Shown one piece after another: positions 27,119 to 36,597 of a stretch of DNA of 64,000 bases. The notes under the pieces were generated by a model. That model was not told the origin of the DNA. It did no database searches and saw nothing but the letters and a program-made list of their open reading frames with translations. Every line of letters begins with the position of its first letter. Position 1 is the first letter of the stretch. Made by a program: the position numbers and the translations under genes. Source of the DNA: Aldehydirespirator sp965221215 (GTDB lineage: Bacteria > Actinomycetota > Acidimicrobiia > Acidimicrobiales > Aldehydirespiratoraceae); assembly GCA_965221215.1 (NCBI GenBank), contig OZ244872.1:620001-684000 (forward strand), read 5' to 3'.

Positions 27119-29062
27119 TCAGTTTGAGCGGTTGCGGGCTCGCTGCAGAAAGATCGCCATCTGGGCCCGCGATGTGGGCTGGTTGGGGCAGAACTGCCGC
27201 GGGTCGGCCGAACAGCCCTGGGTGATTCCCGCCTCGGCCAGCGCGTCGATGTGGGCGACGTGGCCGCTGTTCTCGGTGTCGACGAACCCCGCAGAGCCAG
27301 CCCGCTCAAGCTGGAATGCCCTGGTCAGGAAGCTTGCCATCTGCGCCCGGGTGACCGGCTGGTCGGGACAGTACCGCAGCGGTTCCGTCCCGCATCCCCG
27401 GGTGACGCCGAGATCGGCCAGACGGTCGGCGTGGGCGGCCCACCACTGGCCGGCATCCACATCGGCGAACCGTGACGCGCTGATCGGCTCGGGATCTTGG
27501 CCGTCGAGGACCCGAACCAGCCACACCGCCATCAACCATCGCGGGATCGGTTCGCCGCTACAGAACAGGCCGGGAGCGCACTCGGTGCCGTCGAGCACGC
27601 CGTCGGCGGCCAGCGCAGCCACCGCCTCGGCCAGCTCGCCGTCGGTCTGGACATCGGCGGGCAGGACGCCGGGCAGCCCCGCGGCGGCCACCCGGCGGGC
27701 CACCGCAGTCGCATGGGCGCAGCCCGACAGGTCCACTTCGACGTCGGGCTCGATTCCCCCGGCGGCACTGTTGCCGTTCGGGCCGAACCACCTGAACACT
27801 GTCACCTGGGTGCCGCCTAGCAGGGTGCCGTCACGCGACTGGACTGCCCGGCTGATCTGGCCGGTGTTCTTGCCGAAGGTCGTCATGCCCACGACGGTGG
27901 CCCGGCCGTGGTCGCGCAGGGCCAGTGTCAGCACCTCCGACGCCGACGCCGACGATCCGTCCACCGCCACCGCCACCTGTAGCCGCACCGGTTCGGGGAA
28001 ATCTCCGTGCCCGCTGACGAGGTGGCGGATGGTGTCGAGTCTTGACTCTTCGCGGATCACAACCTGCCGATCGTTGAGAAACATGCTGGCGATATTGACT
28101 ACGGTGTGCAGGTAGCCACCGGGATTGCCCTGCAGGTCGATCACGAGCGTCTCAGCGCCCGAGTCGAGCAGGGCTTCGAGCTCCTCGGAGAGGCGACGAT
28201 CGGTGCTGGTGCTGAAGGCGCCGATCCGCAGGTAGCCGATTGTGCCCGCCACCGTCCTTCCGGCCACCGTCGGGGAATGCACCGGTGCGGCATCCATTCT
28301 GAAGGATCGCAGCCCGCCGGCTCGTTCGACCACGACCGGCACCAGGCTGCCCGGCTCGAAGGCGGGCAGCCCTCCCAAGCCGCAGCCCGAGCCCGACGGG
28401 ACGAAGCCGCTCAGGCTCACGACTACGTCGTCGGGTCGAATGCCGGCCTCCTCGGCAGGGCTGCCCGGAAACACCTCCGACACCACCAGCCGGCACGTAT
28501 CGGACAGCTGGTCGCAGCCGACGGTGCCGTTCAACAGGCCCAGTCGGATGCCGATGCCCGAGAACGGCCGGCCGCGGTCGAGGCTGGCGAGCCGCTCCTC
28601 GTACTGCGCGGGCGTCATCAGATAGGTGTAGGGATCCTCCAGGGAAGCGAACATCGCGCTGGTGGCGGCCCAGACCGCGGCCGCGGTGTCGGCTGTGGCG
28701 TCGATCGCCGCGCAGACCGCCTCGAACGCGGGCGAGGGCAGGGCGCAGGTCGGGGCCGCTTCCGGGCCGCGCCCCGTCAGCCCGGCCTCCCGCACTCCCG
28801 TGGCCGCAGACCGCGCCAGATCCTCGTCGACCAATTCGTCGACATAATCGTCGTTGAGGATCTGGTAGCTCTGGCAAAGCAGTTCGAAGGCTGCCGGCGC
28901 GTCGTCGCAGCCGACCCAGGCGGCCGGCGAGTCGGCCCCGGACGAGGACTCGACCCCGGTCGAGGACTCGGCGCCATCGTCCTGCGCCACCGCGGCCGCG
29001 GGCCATGCCACCAGCGCGGCCAAAGCCGTCGCCGCCACTCGGACCGAGCTGGCGCCGATCAC
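27119..29062 (-). CDS. Secreted S41 (C-terminal processing) protease with SLH domains
   Basis: This 647-residue protein has a signal peptide (residues 1-26, ending AAAVAQ), an S41 N-terminal helical region, a PDZ-like domain around residues 170-260 (VFPGSPAEEAGIRPDDVV) and the S41 catalytic domain. The Ser is in VDGSSASASEVLTLAL (near residue 370) and the Lys in TTFGKNTGQ (near 397). Two to three SLH-like repeats close the protein: GVTRGCGTEPLRYCPDQPVTR and similar, each with a GC...(Y/F)C cysteine pair. Identical architecture ends the giant protein at 37939. It probably cleaves envelope proteins at the cell surface. The cysteines suggest disulphide-stabilised SLH folds. Confidence 0.9.
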   Translation of the reverse strand: MIGASSVRVAATALAALVAWPAAAVAQDDGAESSTGVESSSGADSPAAWVGCDDAPAAFELLCQSYQILNDDYVDELVDEDLARSAATGVREAGLTGRGPEAAPTCALPSPAFEAVCAAIDATADTAAAVWAATSAMFASLEDPYTYLMTPAQYEERLASLDRGRPFSGIGIRLGLLNGTVGCDQLSDTCRLVVSEVFPGSPAEEAGIRPDDVVVSLSGFVPSGSGCGLGGLPAFEPGSLVPVVVERAGGLRSFRMDAAPVHSPTVAGRTVAGTIGYLRIGAFSTSTDRRLSEELEALLDSGAETLVIDLQGNPGGYLHTVVNIASMFLNDRQVVIREESRLDTIRHLVSGHGDFPEPVRLQVAVAVDGSSASASEVLTLALRDHGRATVVGMTTFGKNTGQISRAVQSRDGTLLGGTQVTVFRWFGPNGNSAAGGIEPDVEVDLSGCAHATAVARRVAAAGLPGVLPADVQTDGELAEAVAALAADGVLDGTECAPGLFCSGEPIPRWLMAVWLVRVLDGQDPEPISASRFADVDAGQWWAAHADRLADLGVTRGCGTEPLRYCPDQPVTRAQMASFLTRAFQLERAGSAGFVDTENSGHVAHIDALAEAGITQGCSADPRQFCPNQPTSRAQMAIFLQRARNRSN

Positions 29063-29544
29063 CGGTTGAACCGGCCGAGGACTGCAGCGGTTGACATCAC
29101 CCGGTCGCGGTGGCCGAGATGGTTCTCCACCGAGCCCAGCAGATCATCGGGGATGCAATAGCAGTGGCCATGCCGCCGAGACACTACCGGTCCGCTCGGC
29201 GTTCGCTGCGCTCGTGTGCTGCGGCTCGACGCTCCGGCATCACCCCTTCGAGCACATGGTCCCGGGCCGACCAGGAGGCCGAGCGAATAGATCGACCCCG
29301 CTGGCAATCCAGGCAGGGCGCGGAGCGAGGCCGTGGCCCGAGCGGCCCGTGAGCGCAGCGAACAAGAGCGGGAATGACCCCGCTGCGGCGCGAGAGGCTT
29401 GCCATCAATCCGCGCACTCTCTAGGCCCGAGGCGCCCGACTGCGCTGCTCGACGCTCCCGTACTGCCACTTTCTGCGACCACGGGACGCCTCTCCGTGCC
29501 CAGCAAGCGGGAGGTTGTCTGACTCGCCATTAGCCTGCGGCCCC
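29063..29544. repeat. Intergenic region with dispersed repeat, copy 1
   Basis: There is no gene here. About 29277-29425 contains GAGGCCGAGCGAATAGA, GCGAGGCCGTGGCCC, GAGCGCAGCGAACAAGAGCG and AATCCGCGCACTCT. These recur in the same order at 52820-52960 and in part at 37615-37690. Confidence 0.7.
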
Positions 29545-30459
29545 ATGGCGGCCAGCGGCGGAACCAAGGCGATCCTCGCCGCCCTGTTCGCCAACCTCGG
29601 ACTGGCCATTGCCAAGTTCGCGGGCTTCGCTGTCACCGGGGCCTCGTCGATGCTGGCCGAAGCCATCCACAGCGTGGCCGACACCAGCAATCAGGCTCTG
29701 CTGCTGATGGGCGGGCGCCTGGCCCGCCGCGATGCCACCGCCCAACATTCCTTCGGCTACGGCCGCGAGCGCTACTTCTGGTCGTTCGTGGTGGCGCTGG
29801 TGCTGTTCACGGTCGGGTCGCTGTACGCCCTCTACGAAGGGGTCGAGAAGATCCGCCACCCCCACGACATCGACTTCCCGGCGGTGGCCTTCGCGGTGCT
29901 CGGCGTGGGCATCGTGCTGGAGAGCTTCTCGATGCGCACCGCGGTGATCGAGTCCAACCGGGTGCGGGGCAACGCCTCGTGGGTCAGCTTCGTGCGCCGC
30001 TCCCGCCATCCGGAGCTGCCGGTGGTGCTGCTCGAAGACCTGGGGGCGCTGCTCGGTCTGATGCTGGCCCTGGGGGCGCTGATGATCGCGGTGGTCTTCG
30101 ACGCGCCGGTGTGGGACGGCATCGGAACGCTGTCGATCGGGGTGCTGCTCGGATTGATCGCGGTCGTGCTGGCGGTGGAGATGCGCAGCCTGCTGCTGGG
30201 CGAGTCGGCCACCGCGGCCGACGACGGCGCCATCCGCCGGGCCATCGAATCGACCGAGGGTGTGGCCGGCCTGATCCACCTGCGCACCCAGCACATCGGC
30301 CCCGAGGAGCTGCTGGTGGGAGCCAAGGTGTCGTTCGAGGCGTCGTACACCACCGCCGAGTTGGTCGACGCGATCAACCGCGTCGAGGAGCGCACCCGGA
30401 CCGCGGTGCCCATTGCCCGCATCATGTACGTGGAGCCCGACCTCCCCGCAGCCTCGTGA
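29545..30459 (+). CDS. Cation diffusion facilitator transporter (SLC30A9-like)
   Basis: This inner-membrane divalent metal/H+ antiporter has 304 residues from the ATG at 29545; an in-frame TTG at 29515 would add ten. CDF features are the IHSVADTSNQALL metal site in TM2, the GYGRERYFW loop, and the second site VVLLEDLGALLGL in TM5. A cytoplasmic ferredoxin-like domain follows (GVAGLIHLRTQHIGPEELLV). The HxxxD to LxxED change in TM5 is typical of the ZnT9-like branch. The substrate (Zn or another metal) cannot be read from sequence. Confidence 0.88.
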   Translation: MAASGGTKAILAALFANLGLAIAKFAGFAVTGASSMLAEAIHSVADTSNQALLLMGGRLARRDATAQHSFGYGRERYFWSFVVALVLFTVGSLYALYEGVEKIRHPHDIDFPAVAFAVLGVGIVLESFSMRTAVIESNRVRGNASWVSFVRRSRHPELPVVLLEDLGALLGLMLALGALMIAVVFDAPVWDGIGTLSIGVLLGLIAVVLAVEMRSLLLGESATAADDGAIRRAIESTEGVAGLIHLRTQHIGPEELLVGAKVSFEASYTTAELVDAINRVEERTRTAVPIARIMYVEPDLPAAS

Positions 30460-30600
30460 TCACCGCGGTGCGCACCGTCACTGTCGGCGCCGGGCCCGCG
30501 GGTGACGTTCGCCGCCGCACCGTCGCCGATGGACGCCACCGTCTGATGAGGACCCACCCTGGCGCAGTGGCCGACATGGTGAGCGACGTGGTTGCTGCGG

Positions 30601-30700
30601 CCGGCCCGACCTCCGGACGCGGATGACCCGATCTTCGATTCTGGGACACACCGCCCCAGATGCCGCAGCCGGCCCGACCCCCCGACGCCGATGACCCGAT
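30601..30700. repeat. Duplicated start region upstream of the Ppx/GppA gene
   Basis: The stretches at 30601-30632 and 30669-30700 match at 29 of 32 bases (CCGGCCCGACC...GATGACCCGAT), offset 68 bp. The upstream copy opens a 23-codon ORF (30623-30694) whose TGA overlaps the ATG of the gene as ATGA. Confidence 0.8.
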
Positions 30701-32289
30701 TGCGGGCGCTGGCCGCCATCGATGTGGGCACCAACTCGGTGCACATGGTGATCGCTCGGCCGGTGCCTGGCGGCTCGCCCGAGATCCTGGCCCGCGAGCG
30801 GGTGCCGGTGCGCCTCGGCACCGGCGGCGACGACATGCGGCTGCTGATGCCCGACGCTGTCGACAGGGCGGTGGCCGCGTTGGCGGAGTTCCGCCACATC
30901 GCCGACGCTCACGAGGCCGAAGTGGTCGCGGTGGCCACCAGCGCGGTGCGCGAGGCCGACAACCAGAGCCAGTTCCTGCGTCGGGTGCACGACGACGCCC
31001 GCATCACGGTGGAGATCATCTCGGGCATGGAGGAGGCCCGGCTGATCCATCTGGGCGCCATGAGCGCGGTGCCCATCGCGGGCCGGCCCCACCTCGTGAT
31101 CGACATCGGCGGCGGCTCCACCGAGCTGATCGTCGGCGATCACGCCCCCGCGACGCTGGCCCGCAGCCTCAAACTGGGCCACATTCGCCTCACCGACCGC
31201 TTCTTCGCCGGCGGCGTGATCGCCGACGGCGCGGTCAAGGCCTGCCGCCGCCACATCAAGTCGTTCGTGGCCCACGCGGCCGGGGAGGCTCGCGACATCG
31301 GCTTCGAGGTGGCGGTGGGCTGTTCGGGGACCATCGCGGCGGTGGCGGCGCTCTGCGCGGCCCGGCGCGGCGAGACGCTGCGCACCGTCGCCAACGCCAC
31401 CATCGAGCGGGCCGACCTCAACGAGGTGGTGGCCGACCTGACATCGCGGCCCACGCCCGGCGACCGGGCCGATGTTGGGGGCCTCGACCCCGCCCGCCGA
31501 GACGTGATCGTGGCCGGGGCCATCCTGCTGCGGCAGATGTTCAAGGCGCTCGGCATCGACTCGCTGGTGGTATCGACCGGTGCGCTGCGCGAGGGGCTGC
31601 TGCTCGACCGCTTCAACCGCCGGGATCGCTCCCGAGACGACGGCCTCCACCACCTCGGCGACCTCAGGCGCTCGGGGGTGCTGGCCCTGGCCCGCAGCTA
31701 CCACGAAGACCTGATCCACGCCGAGCACGCCACCGACCTGGCGCTGGAGCTATTCGACGAGACCGAGGCGGCCCACGGCCTGACCATCGCCGACAGCGAG
31801 CTGCTGGAGGCCGCCGGGCTGCTCCACAACATCGGACGCTTCGTGGCCAACTCCTCGCACCACAAGCACTCCTACTATCTGATACGCCACAGTGAGCGCC
31901 TGGCCGGCTTCAGCGAGAACGAGTTGGAGCTGATCGCTCTGACGGCTCGCTACCACCGCAAGAGCCGGCCGGTGTCGTCGCACCGCGAGTACATGGCGCT
32001 CAGCAAGCCCGACCGCCGCCGGGTGCGGGTGCTGGCCGGGCTGCTGCGGGTGGGGATCGCACTGGACCGCACCTACCGCCGGGCCGTGGAGCGGGTTCAT
32101 GCCTGCGTCGATGACGGGGTGGTGCTCATCGACGTGGAGACCGCCGCGGGCGCCGACGCCGACATCGAGCTGTTCACCGCCCGCCGCAGCTCGACCCTGC
32201 TGGCCGAGGCCCTCCGGCGCACCGTCGAGTTCCGGGTGGCGGAGGCCCGGCGCCTCAAACACCCCGCCTTCGGGCCAACTTCGGCCTGA
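30691..32289 (+). CDS. Ppx/GppA phosphatase family protein with C-terminal HD-like domain
   Basis: This 532-residue protein of the ASKHA fold acts as an exopolyphosphatase or guanosine pentaphosphatase. AAIDVGTNSVHMV is phosphate motif 1. VATSAVREADN and the catalytic Glu segment SGMEEARLIHLGA follow, and VIDIGGGSTELIV is phosphate motif 2. From about residue 310 it has an HD-like helical domain (LLHNIGRFVANSSHHKHSYYLI), as in long Ppx enzymes. Upstream in-frame codons are rejected because the conserved start is ATG at 30691. Whether it acts on polyphosphate or pppGpp cannot be told. Confidence 0.9.
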   Translation: MTRLRALAAIDVGTNSVHMVIARPVPGGSPEILARERVPVRLGTGGDDMRLLMPDAVDRAVAALAEFRHIADAHEAEVVAVATSAVREADNQSQFLRRVHDDARITVEIISGMEEARLIHLGAMSAVPIAGRPHLVIDIGGGSTELIVGDHAPATLARSLKLGHIRLTDRFFAGGVIADGAVKACRRHIKSFVAHAAGEARDIGFEVAVGCSGTIAAVAALCAARRGETLRTVANATIERADLNEVVADLTSRPTPGDRADVGGLDPARRDVIVAGAILLRQMFKALGIDSLVVSTGALREGLLLDRFNRRDRSRDDGLHHLGDLRRSGVLALARSYHEDLIHAEHATDLALELFDETEAAHGLTIADSELLEAAGLLHNIGRFVANSSHHKHSYYLIRHSERLAGFSENELELIALTARYHRKSRPVSSHREYMALSKPDRRRVRVLAGLLRVGIALDRTYRRAVERVHACVDDGVVLIDVETAAGADADIELFTARRSSTLLAEALRRTVEFRVAEARRLKHPAFGPTSA

Positions 32290-32376
32290 GCCGACTGCCG
32301 TCCTGGTCGGCGAGGCCAGACGCCTCTACCGCCGCATTCGGCCCGGGTTCGGGGTGAGAACGGGGCGACTGCCTGA

Positions 32377-33240
32377 TCAGGAGTGGGGCGCGATCACCGA
32401 TTCCCCGAAGGCGGCCAAGCCCTCGGCCGTGTTGCGGTAGTAGGCGGTGGCGGGAACCATCAGCCGGTGGACCCCCCACGACTCGGCCTCCTGGACCGCC
32501 GCTGCGGGGTCGTCGCCCAACAGCCCCGAATGCACCGCCGACATCTCCAGGTCGGCCCGATCGCGGCCGCAGGCAGCAGCCGCCTGTCGGGCCACCTCAA
32601 GCAGGTGGGCCGCGTTGTCTCCGGCCACGAAGAGCCCGTCGCCGATCCGCCCGGCCCGGCGGGCCGCGGCCTCGCTGTGGCCCCCGATGTGGATCGGGAT
32701 CCGCCCTGCCGGCGGCTTGGGGTTGGAGCTGGCCCGGCGGAACGACACGAACTCGCCGTCGAAGGTCACGTCGTCTTCGGCCCACACCCGGCGCATGACC
32801 TCCATGTACTCCTCGGTGCGGGGGCCTCTGCGCTCCCACGGCACGCCCAGCGCGTCGAACTCCTCTCGCAGCCAGCCGATACCCACCCCGAGCGTCACCC
32901 GGCCCTCCGAAAGCACGTCGAGGGTTGCTGCCTCCTTGGCGAAGGTGAGTGGATGACGCTCGGGCAGCAGCGAGATGCCGGTGGCCAGCCTGATGCTGGA
33001 GGTGACGGCGGCCGCGTAGGCGAGCCAGACCAGCGGGTCCGGGATGGGGTTGTGGCCCGAGCCGGGCATCTTGCCGCTGGGCGCATACGGGTAGACGGAC
33101 TCGTAGCCCTCGGGATAGAGGATGTGCTCTACCGTCCACAGCGAGTCGAACCCGGCCGCCTCGGCCGCCTGGGCCAACCGGGCCGCACCCCTGCCCTTGG
33201 TGAACGTGCCCGTGTTGGCGAAAGCAATGCCGAACTTCAT
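32377..33240 (-). CDS. LLM-class F420-dependent oxidoreductase
   Basis: This 287-residue luciferase-like TIM barrel starts MKFGIAFANTG, with LWTVEHILYPEGY, the non-prolyl segment RLATGISLLPERHP, LGVGIGWLREEFDALG and IPIHIGGHSE. This matches the F420-dependent LLM subfamily common in actinobacteria. GAGGAG precedes the ATG. It is probably the last gene of a minus-strand run starting at 37521. The substrate is unknown. Confidence 0.88.
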   Translation of the reverse strand: MKFGIAFANTGTFTKGRGAARLAQAAEAAGFDSLWTVEHILYPEGYESVYPYAPSGKMPGSGHNPIPDPLVWLAYAAAVTSSIRLATGISLLPERHPLTFAKEAATLDVLSEGRVTLGVGIGWLREEFDALGVPWERRGPRTEEYMEVMRRVWAEDDVTFDGEFVSFRRASSNPKPPAGRIPIHIGGHSEAAARRAGRIGDGLFVAGDNAAHLLEVARQAAAACGRDRADLEMSAVHSGLLGDDPAAAVQEAESWGVHRLMVPATAYYRNTAEGLAAFGESVIAPHS

Positions 33241-33270
33241 CCGTGCTCCTCGCGGTGTGGCGAAACCGGT

Positions 33271-33391
33271 GCGGACTCTACGAGTGGACGTTCAGAACGC
33301 GACCGCGCCGTTGGACACCGGAGGCGGTGCTTCAGAATCGGGCGGACTCTACGAGTGGACGCTCAGAACGCGACCACGCCGTTGGACACCG
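33271..33391. repeat. Tandem duplication of a gene 3' end
   Basis: The stretches at 33271-33320 and 33342-33391 match at 48 of 50 bases, offset 71 bp. The right copy contains the last codons and stop of the NicX/M29-like gene (...PAVSNGVVAF). The left copy repeats them (...VSNGAVAF plus stop) without a gene attached. Confidence 0.85.
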
Positions 33392-34400
33392 CCGGGGCGC
33401 CGTCGAGGGTGACGGTGCAGTTGCGCATGGGCAGGTCGAAATGGCCCAGGGTGTGTCGTCCGGCGGTCTCGTTGGCCCCGGTGGAGTACAGGAAGTTGCC
33501 CGCGAAGGCCCGCAGCTCGGTCCCGTTGAACTGGGTGCGGTCGTACATGGTCATGGCGTCCCAGCGGGCCAGGGGGTTCATGCCCCACCCGACGTGGGAA
33601 ACGGCGTAGGCGTCGGGGTCGTCCCAGGCCTCGAGGTAGCTGGCGGTGAGGGCGGCGTCGACGCCGTTGCCGGAGATGTCGGTGATGTAGTCGTCGGTGA
33701 TGCTCATCCGCACCGGGGTGGCCAGGTAGCGCTTGAAGGTCAGGTTCACGTCGCCGACGTCGAGCACCAGCGTGCCGTTGACCGTGGCCGCGGCCGGGAA
33801 GCACAGGCACAGGCCGCCGGGCCAGTGGGCGATGGTGCCCGGACCGTCGGTGCATCCCCAGCTTGCGGCCGCGGGGGCCTGAGACACGTCGATGGTCAAG
33901 TCGGTGCCGGCCGCGGAGCTGACCCGCATCTCTGAGGCTTGCGCCAGCATGGCCGCGCCCTGCTGCACCCGGGCCTTGAGCGCCGGGTCGGGGACGAGGC
34001 GCTCGAGAATCTCGGGATGCTCGTTGGACACCATCAGCACCCGGGCGCCGCCGCCGAGGATCGAGCCCAGCTCGGGGGCGTGCAGCAAGCCCTCCACGGT
34101 GCAGTCGGCCACGAACGACGACGCGGCCAGCGCGGCCACCGCCGGTTGCAGGCCGTCGATGGCGTCGGACGCCCCGGTGGAGCGCACCGGCACCACCACC
34201 TTCTGGTGAGGCGTGGTCAGGCGCAGATGGAAGACCCGCGCTCCGAGACGCTGCAGGGCCAAGTCGGCGAGCTGCACGTTGACCGGGCGGCTCTGCGACT
34301 CCGACAGCACCACGGCGGTTTCGCCCTCGGTCACCCCGCAGAGGCGGAACGTCCGCGCGAAAGCCTCGATCCATTTGCCCTCGACCTGCTCTACCAGCAT
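33363..34400 (-). CDS. NicX/M29 aminopeptidase-like metalloprotein
   Basis: This 345-residue protein resembles the group that includes 2,5-dihydroxypyridine 5,6-dioxygenase (NicX) and M29-type leucyl aminopeptidases. C-terminal metal-binding candidates are SHVGWGMNP and the late GRHTLGHFDLPMR (H..GH.D). GTDLTIDVS and the FPAAATVNGTLV segment fit the family's middle domain. Neighbouring genes suggest amine or N-compound breakdown, so a ring-cleaving dioxygenase is as plausible as a peptidase. The 3' end is duplicated just downstream. Confidence 0.7.
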   Translation of the reverse strand: MLVEQVEGKWIEAFARTFRLCGVTEGETAVVLSESQSRPVNVQLADLALQRLGARVFHLRLTTPHQKVVVPVRSTGASDAIDGLQPAVAALAASSFVADCTVEGLLHAPELGSILGGGARVLMVSNEHPEILERLVPDPALKARVQQGAAMLAQASEMRVSSAAGTDLTIDVSQAPAAASWGCTDGPGTIAHWPGGLCLCFPAAATVNGTLVLDVGDVNLTFKRYLATPVRMSITDDYITDISGNGVDAALTASYLEAWDDPDAYAVSHVGWGMNPLARWDAMTMYDRTQFNGTELRAFAGNFLYSTGANETAGRHTLGHFDLPMRNCTVTLDGAPAVSNGVVAF

Positions 34401-34429
34401 CGGAGGCCCCTCACCGTTCGAAGGGTCCC

Positions 34430-35380
34430 TCAGGCCTGGTACTGCACGCCGGGGAGCACGCAGAGCATCTCATACACGAGATCGGCGGCGATGTGGGCGG
34501 TCATCCCCGAGGTGTCGTAGATGGGGGCCACCTCCACCATGTCGCAGCCGACGAGGTCGAGGCCCCGGCAGCCGCGGACGATCTCCAGAGCCTGGGGGGT
34601 GGTGAGCCCGCCGATCTCGGGGGTGCCGGTGCCGGGAGCGAACGAAGGGTCGAGGCCGTCGATGTCGAAGCTCAGGTACACCGGACCGCTTCCGACCTGC
34701 TCGCGCACTTCTTCCATCAGCGGGGCCAGCGAGCGGTGCCAGCACTCCTCGATCTGCACCACCCGGAATCCCTGCCGGCGCGACCAGTCGAAGTCGTCGG
34801 CCTCGTAGCCGGTGGCCCGCATCCCGATCTGCGCCACCCGCCCGCAGTCGAGCAGACCCTCTTCCACCGCCCGGCGGAACGGGGTGCCGTGGGCGATGCG
34901 CTCGCCGAACATCTCGTCGTTGATGTCGGTGTGGGCGTCCACGTGCACCAGCCCGACCGGCCCGTGGCGGGCCCGCATGGCCCTCAGAATGGGCAGCACG
35001 ATGGTGTGGTCGCCGCCGAGGGCCACAGTGACCACGCCGTGGGACAGCAGCTCGGCGAAGTGGGCCTCGATGCGGGCCACCGAGTCGAGCAGGTTGTAGG
35101 GGTTGGTGGCCACGTCGCCGGTGTCGTCGATGCGCAGGCTGTCGAACGGCGCGGCCCGGGTGGCCATGTTGTAGGGGCGGATCAGCACCGACTCGTCGCG
35201 GATGCCTCGGGGTCCGAAGCGGGCGCCGGGACGGTTGGACGTGCCGATATCGAGCGGCACTCCCACGATGGCCGCATCGAGCTCACCGGGATGCGAGCGT
35301 CCCGGCAGCCTCATGAAGGTGGCGATCCCCGCGAAGCGGGGCATCTCGTTGCCCCCCAGCGGCTGCGGATTGCCGGTCAT
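34430..35380 (-). CDS. Agmatinase/arginase-family ureohydrolase
   Basis: This 316-residue di-manganese ureohydrolase has the metal motifs GGDHTIVLP, VHVDAHTDIND and SFDIDGLDPSFAPGTGTPE in order. It hydrolyses a guanidino compound (agmatine, guanidinobutyrate or similar) to urea and an amine. The start is ATG (MTGNPQP) at 35380, ten bases after the aminotransferase stop. The C-terminus VYEMLCVLPGVQ is family-like. The exact substrate cannot be assigned. Confidence 0.9.
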   Translation of the reverse strand: MTGNPQPLGGNEMPRFAGIATFMRLPGRSHPGELDAAIVGVPLDIGTSNRPGARFGPRGIRDESVLIRPYNMATRAAPFDSLRIDDTGDVATNPYNLLDSVARIEAHFAELLSHGVVTVALGGDHTIVLPILRAMRARHGPVGLVHVDAHTDINDEMFGERIAHGTPFRRAVEEGLLDCGRVAQIGMRATGYEADDFDWSRRQGFRVVQIEECWHRSLAPLMEEVREQVGSGPVYLSFDIDGLDPSFAPGTGTPEIGGLTTPQALEIVRGCRGLDLVGCDMVEVAPIYDTSGMTAHIAADLVYEMLCVLPGVQYQA

Positions 35381-35390
35381 TTCGCTCACA

Positions 35391-36587
35391 CTATTGCCGC
35401 AGCGACGGGGCAATACGGTCGACGATCTCGTCGAGCACCGTCGCGGATGTGCCGAAGTTGAGGCGCACATGGCCCTCGCCGTTGGTGCCGAAGTCGGCGC
35501 CCTCCGAAACGGCTGTGCCGGCCTGCCGCAGCAGCCGGGCCGCGGGTGCGTCGCCCAGGTCGCAGGCCGAGGTGTCCAGCCACGCCAGGAAGGTGGAGTC
35601 GGGCCGATGGAACCGCACCGCCGGCGCCTCCGCAGCCAGCCGGGCGGCCAGTTGGTCGCGCCGGTCGGTCAGGTAGGCGACCAGCCCGTCGGTCCAGGCG
35701 GCGCCGTGGGTCCAGGCCGCCACGGTGGCGTCGATTCCGGTGCGGGCCGCGTGGCCGAGCAGCAGCGGCGGATGGGCGCTGCGCACCCGCCGCCGCAGGC
35801 CGCGGTCGGCGTAGGCCGTCACCGCGCAGCGCAGCCCAGATATGGAGAACGTCTTGGCCGGGGAGGTGACGGTCACCACCCGCTCGGCCGCTCCGGGGAT
35901 CGACAGCATGGGGACGAACCGCGACGATGCGTCGCGGTGCACAACGTCGGCGTGGATCTCGTCGGACACCACGTAGAAGTCGTAGGCGTGGGCCAGTTCC
36001 ACGATCCGCTCCAGCACCGCCCGCCCGGCCACCCAGCCGGTGGGGTTGTGAGGGTGGCACCACAGCAGCACCCGGGCGCTCCGCTCGCGCCGGACCAGGG
36101 CCTCGAGGTCGTCTGGGTCGAGCGTCCAGCCGAGGCCGGCGTCGTAGCGCATCAGCCATTCGAGCTGGGGGCGTCGGGCGGTGGGGCAGATCTGCAAGAA
36201 GATGTGGTAGATCGGCGGGGTCAGGATCACCCCGGCGCCGGGCTCGGCCAGCGCGGTGACCGCCGCGGTCACTCCTTGCAGCACGTCCACACAGGTATGC
36301 ACCAGGTCGGGGTCGGGGCTCCAGCCGTAGCGCGCCGCCGACCAGCGGGCGAACGCCGCGCCCACGTCGTCCTCCAAGTCGTGGTAGCCGAAGTCGCCGC
36401 GGTCGATGGTGGACTGCATGGCGTCGGTCACCGCCGCCGGGGGCCGGAAGTCGTGTTCGGCTATCCACGCCGGCAGGGCGCCGGGGCCGTGTCTGGTCCA
36501 CTTGGCGTTGCGGTTGCCCCGCTTGAGCCCAGCATCGAAGCAGGCGTCGAAGTCCCCACCGGGCGCGCCCGGCGTTGGTGCAGTCAC
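35391..36587 (-). CDS. PatB/MalY-type PLP aminotransferase or C-S lyase
   Basis: This 398-residue class I/II PLP enzyme has GNRNAKWTRHG near the N-terminus (PatB-like), AEHDFRPP, FGYHDLEDD, CHPHNPTGWV, SDEIHADVV and the PLP lysine in SPAKTFSISGLR. The closing LRLNFGTS is the Arg motif. PatB/MalY members are often cystathionine beta-lyases. The GTG start at 36587 lies ten bases after the SPFH gene stop. It is probably in one operon with the ureohydrolase. Confidence 0.88.
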   Translation of the reverse strand: MTAPTPGAPGGDFDACFDAGLKRGNRNAKWTRHGPGALPAWIAEHDFRPPAAVTDAMQSTIDRGDFGYHDLEDDVGAAFARWSAARYGWSPDPDLVHTCVDVLQGVTAAVTALAEPGAGVILTPPIYHIFLQICPTARRPQLEWLMRYDAGLGWTLDPDDLEALVRRERSARVLLWCHPHNPTGWVAGRAVLERIVELAHAYDFYVVSDEIHADVVHRDASSRFVPMLSIPGAAERVVTVTSPAKTFSISGLRCAVTAYADRGLRRRVRSAHPPLLLGHAARTGIDATVAAWTHGAAWTDGLVAYLTDRRDQLAARLAAEAPAVRFHRPDSTFLAWLDTSACDLGDAPAARLLRQAGTAVSEGADFGTNGEGHVRLNFGTSATVLDEIVDRIAPSLRQ

Positions 36588-36597
36588 ACCTCCGCCT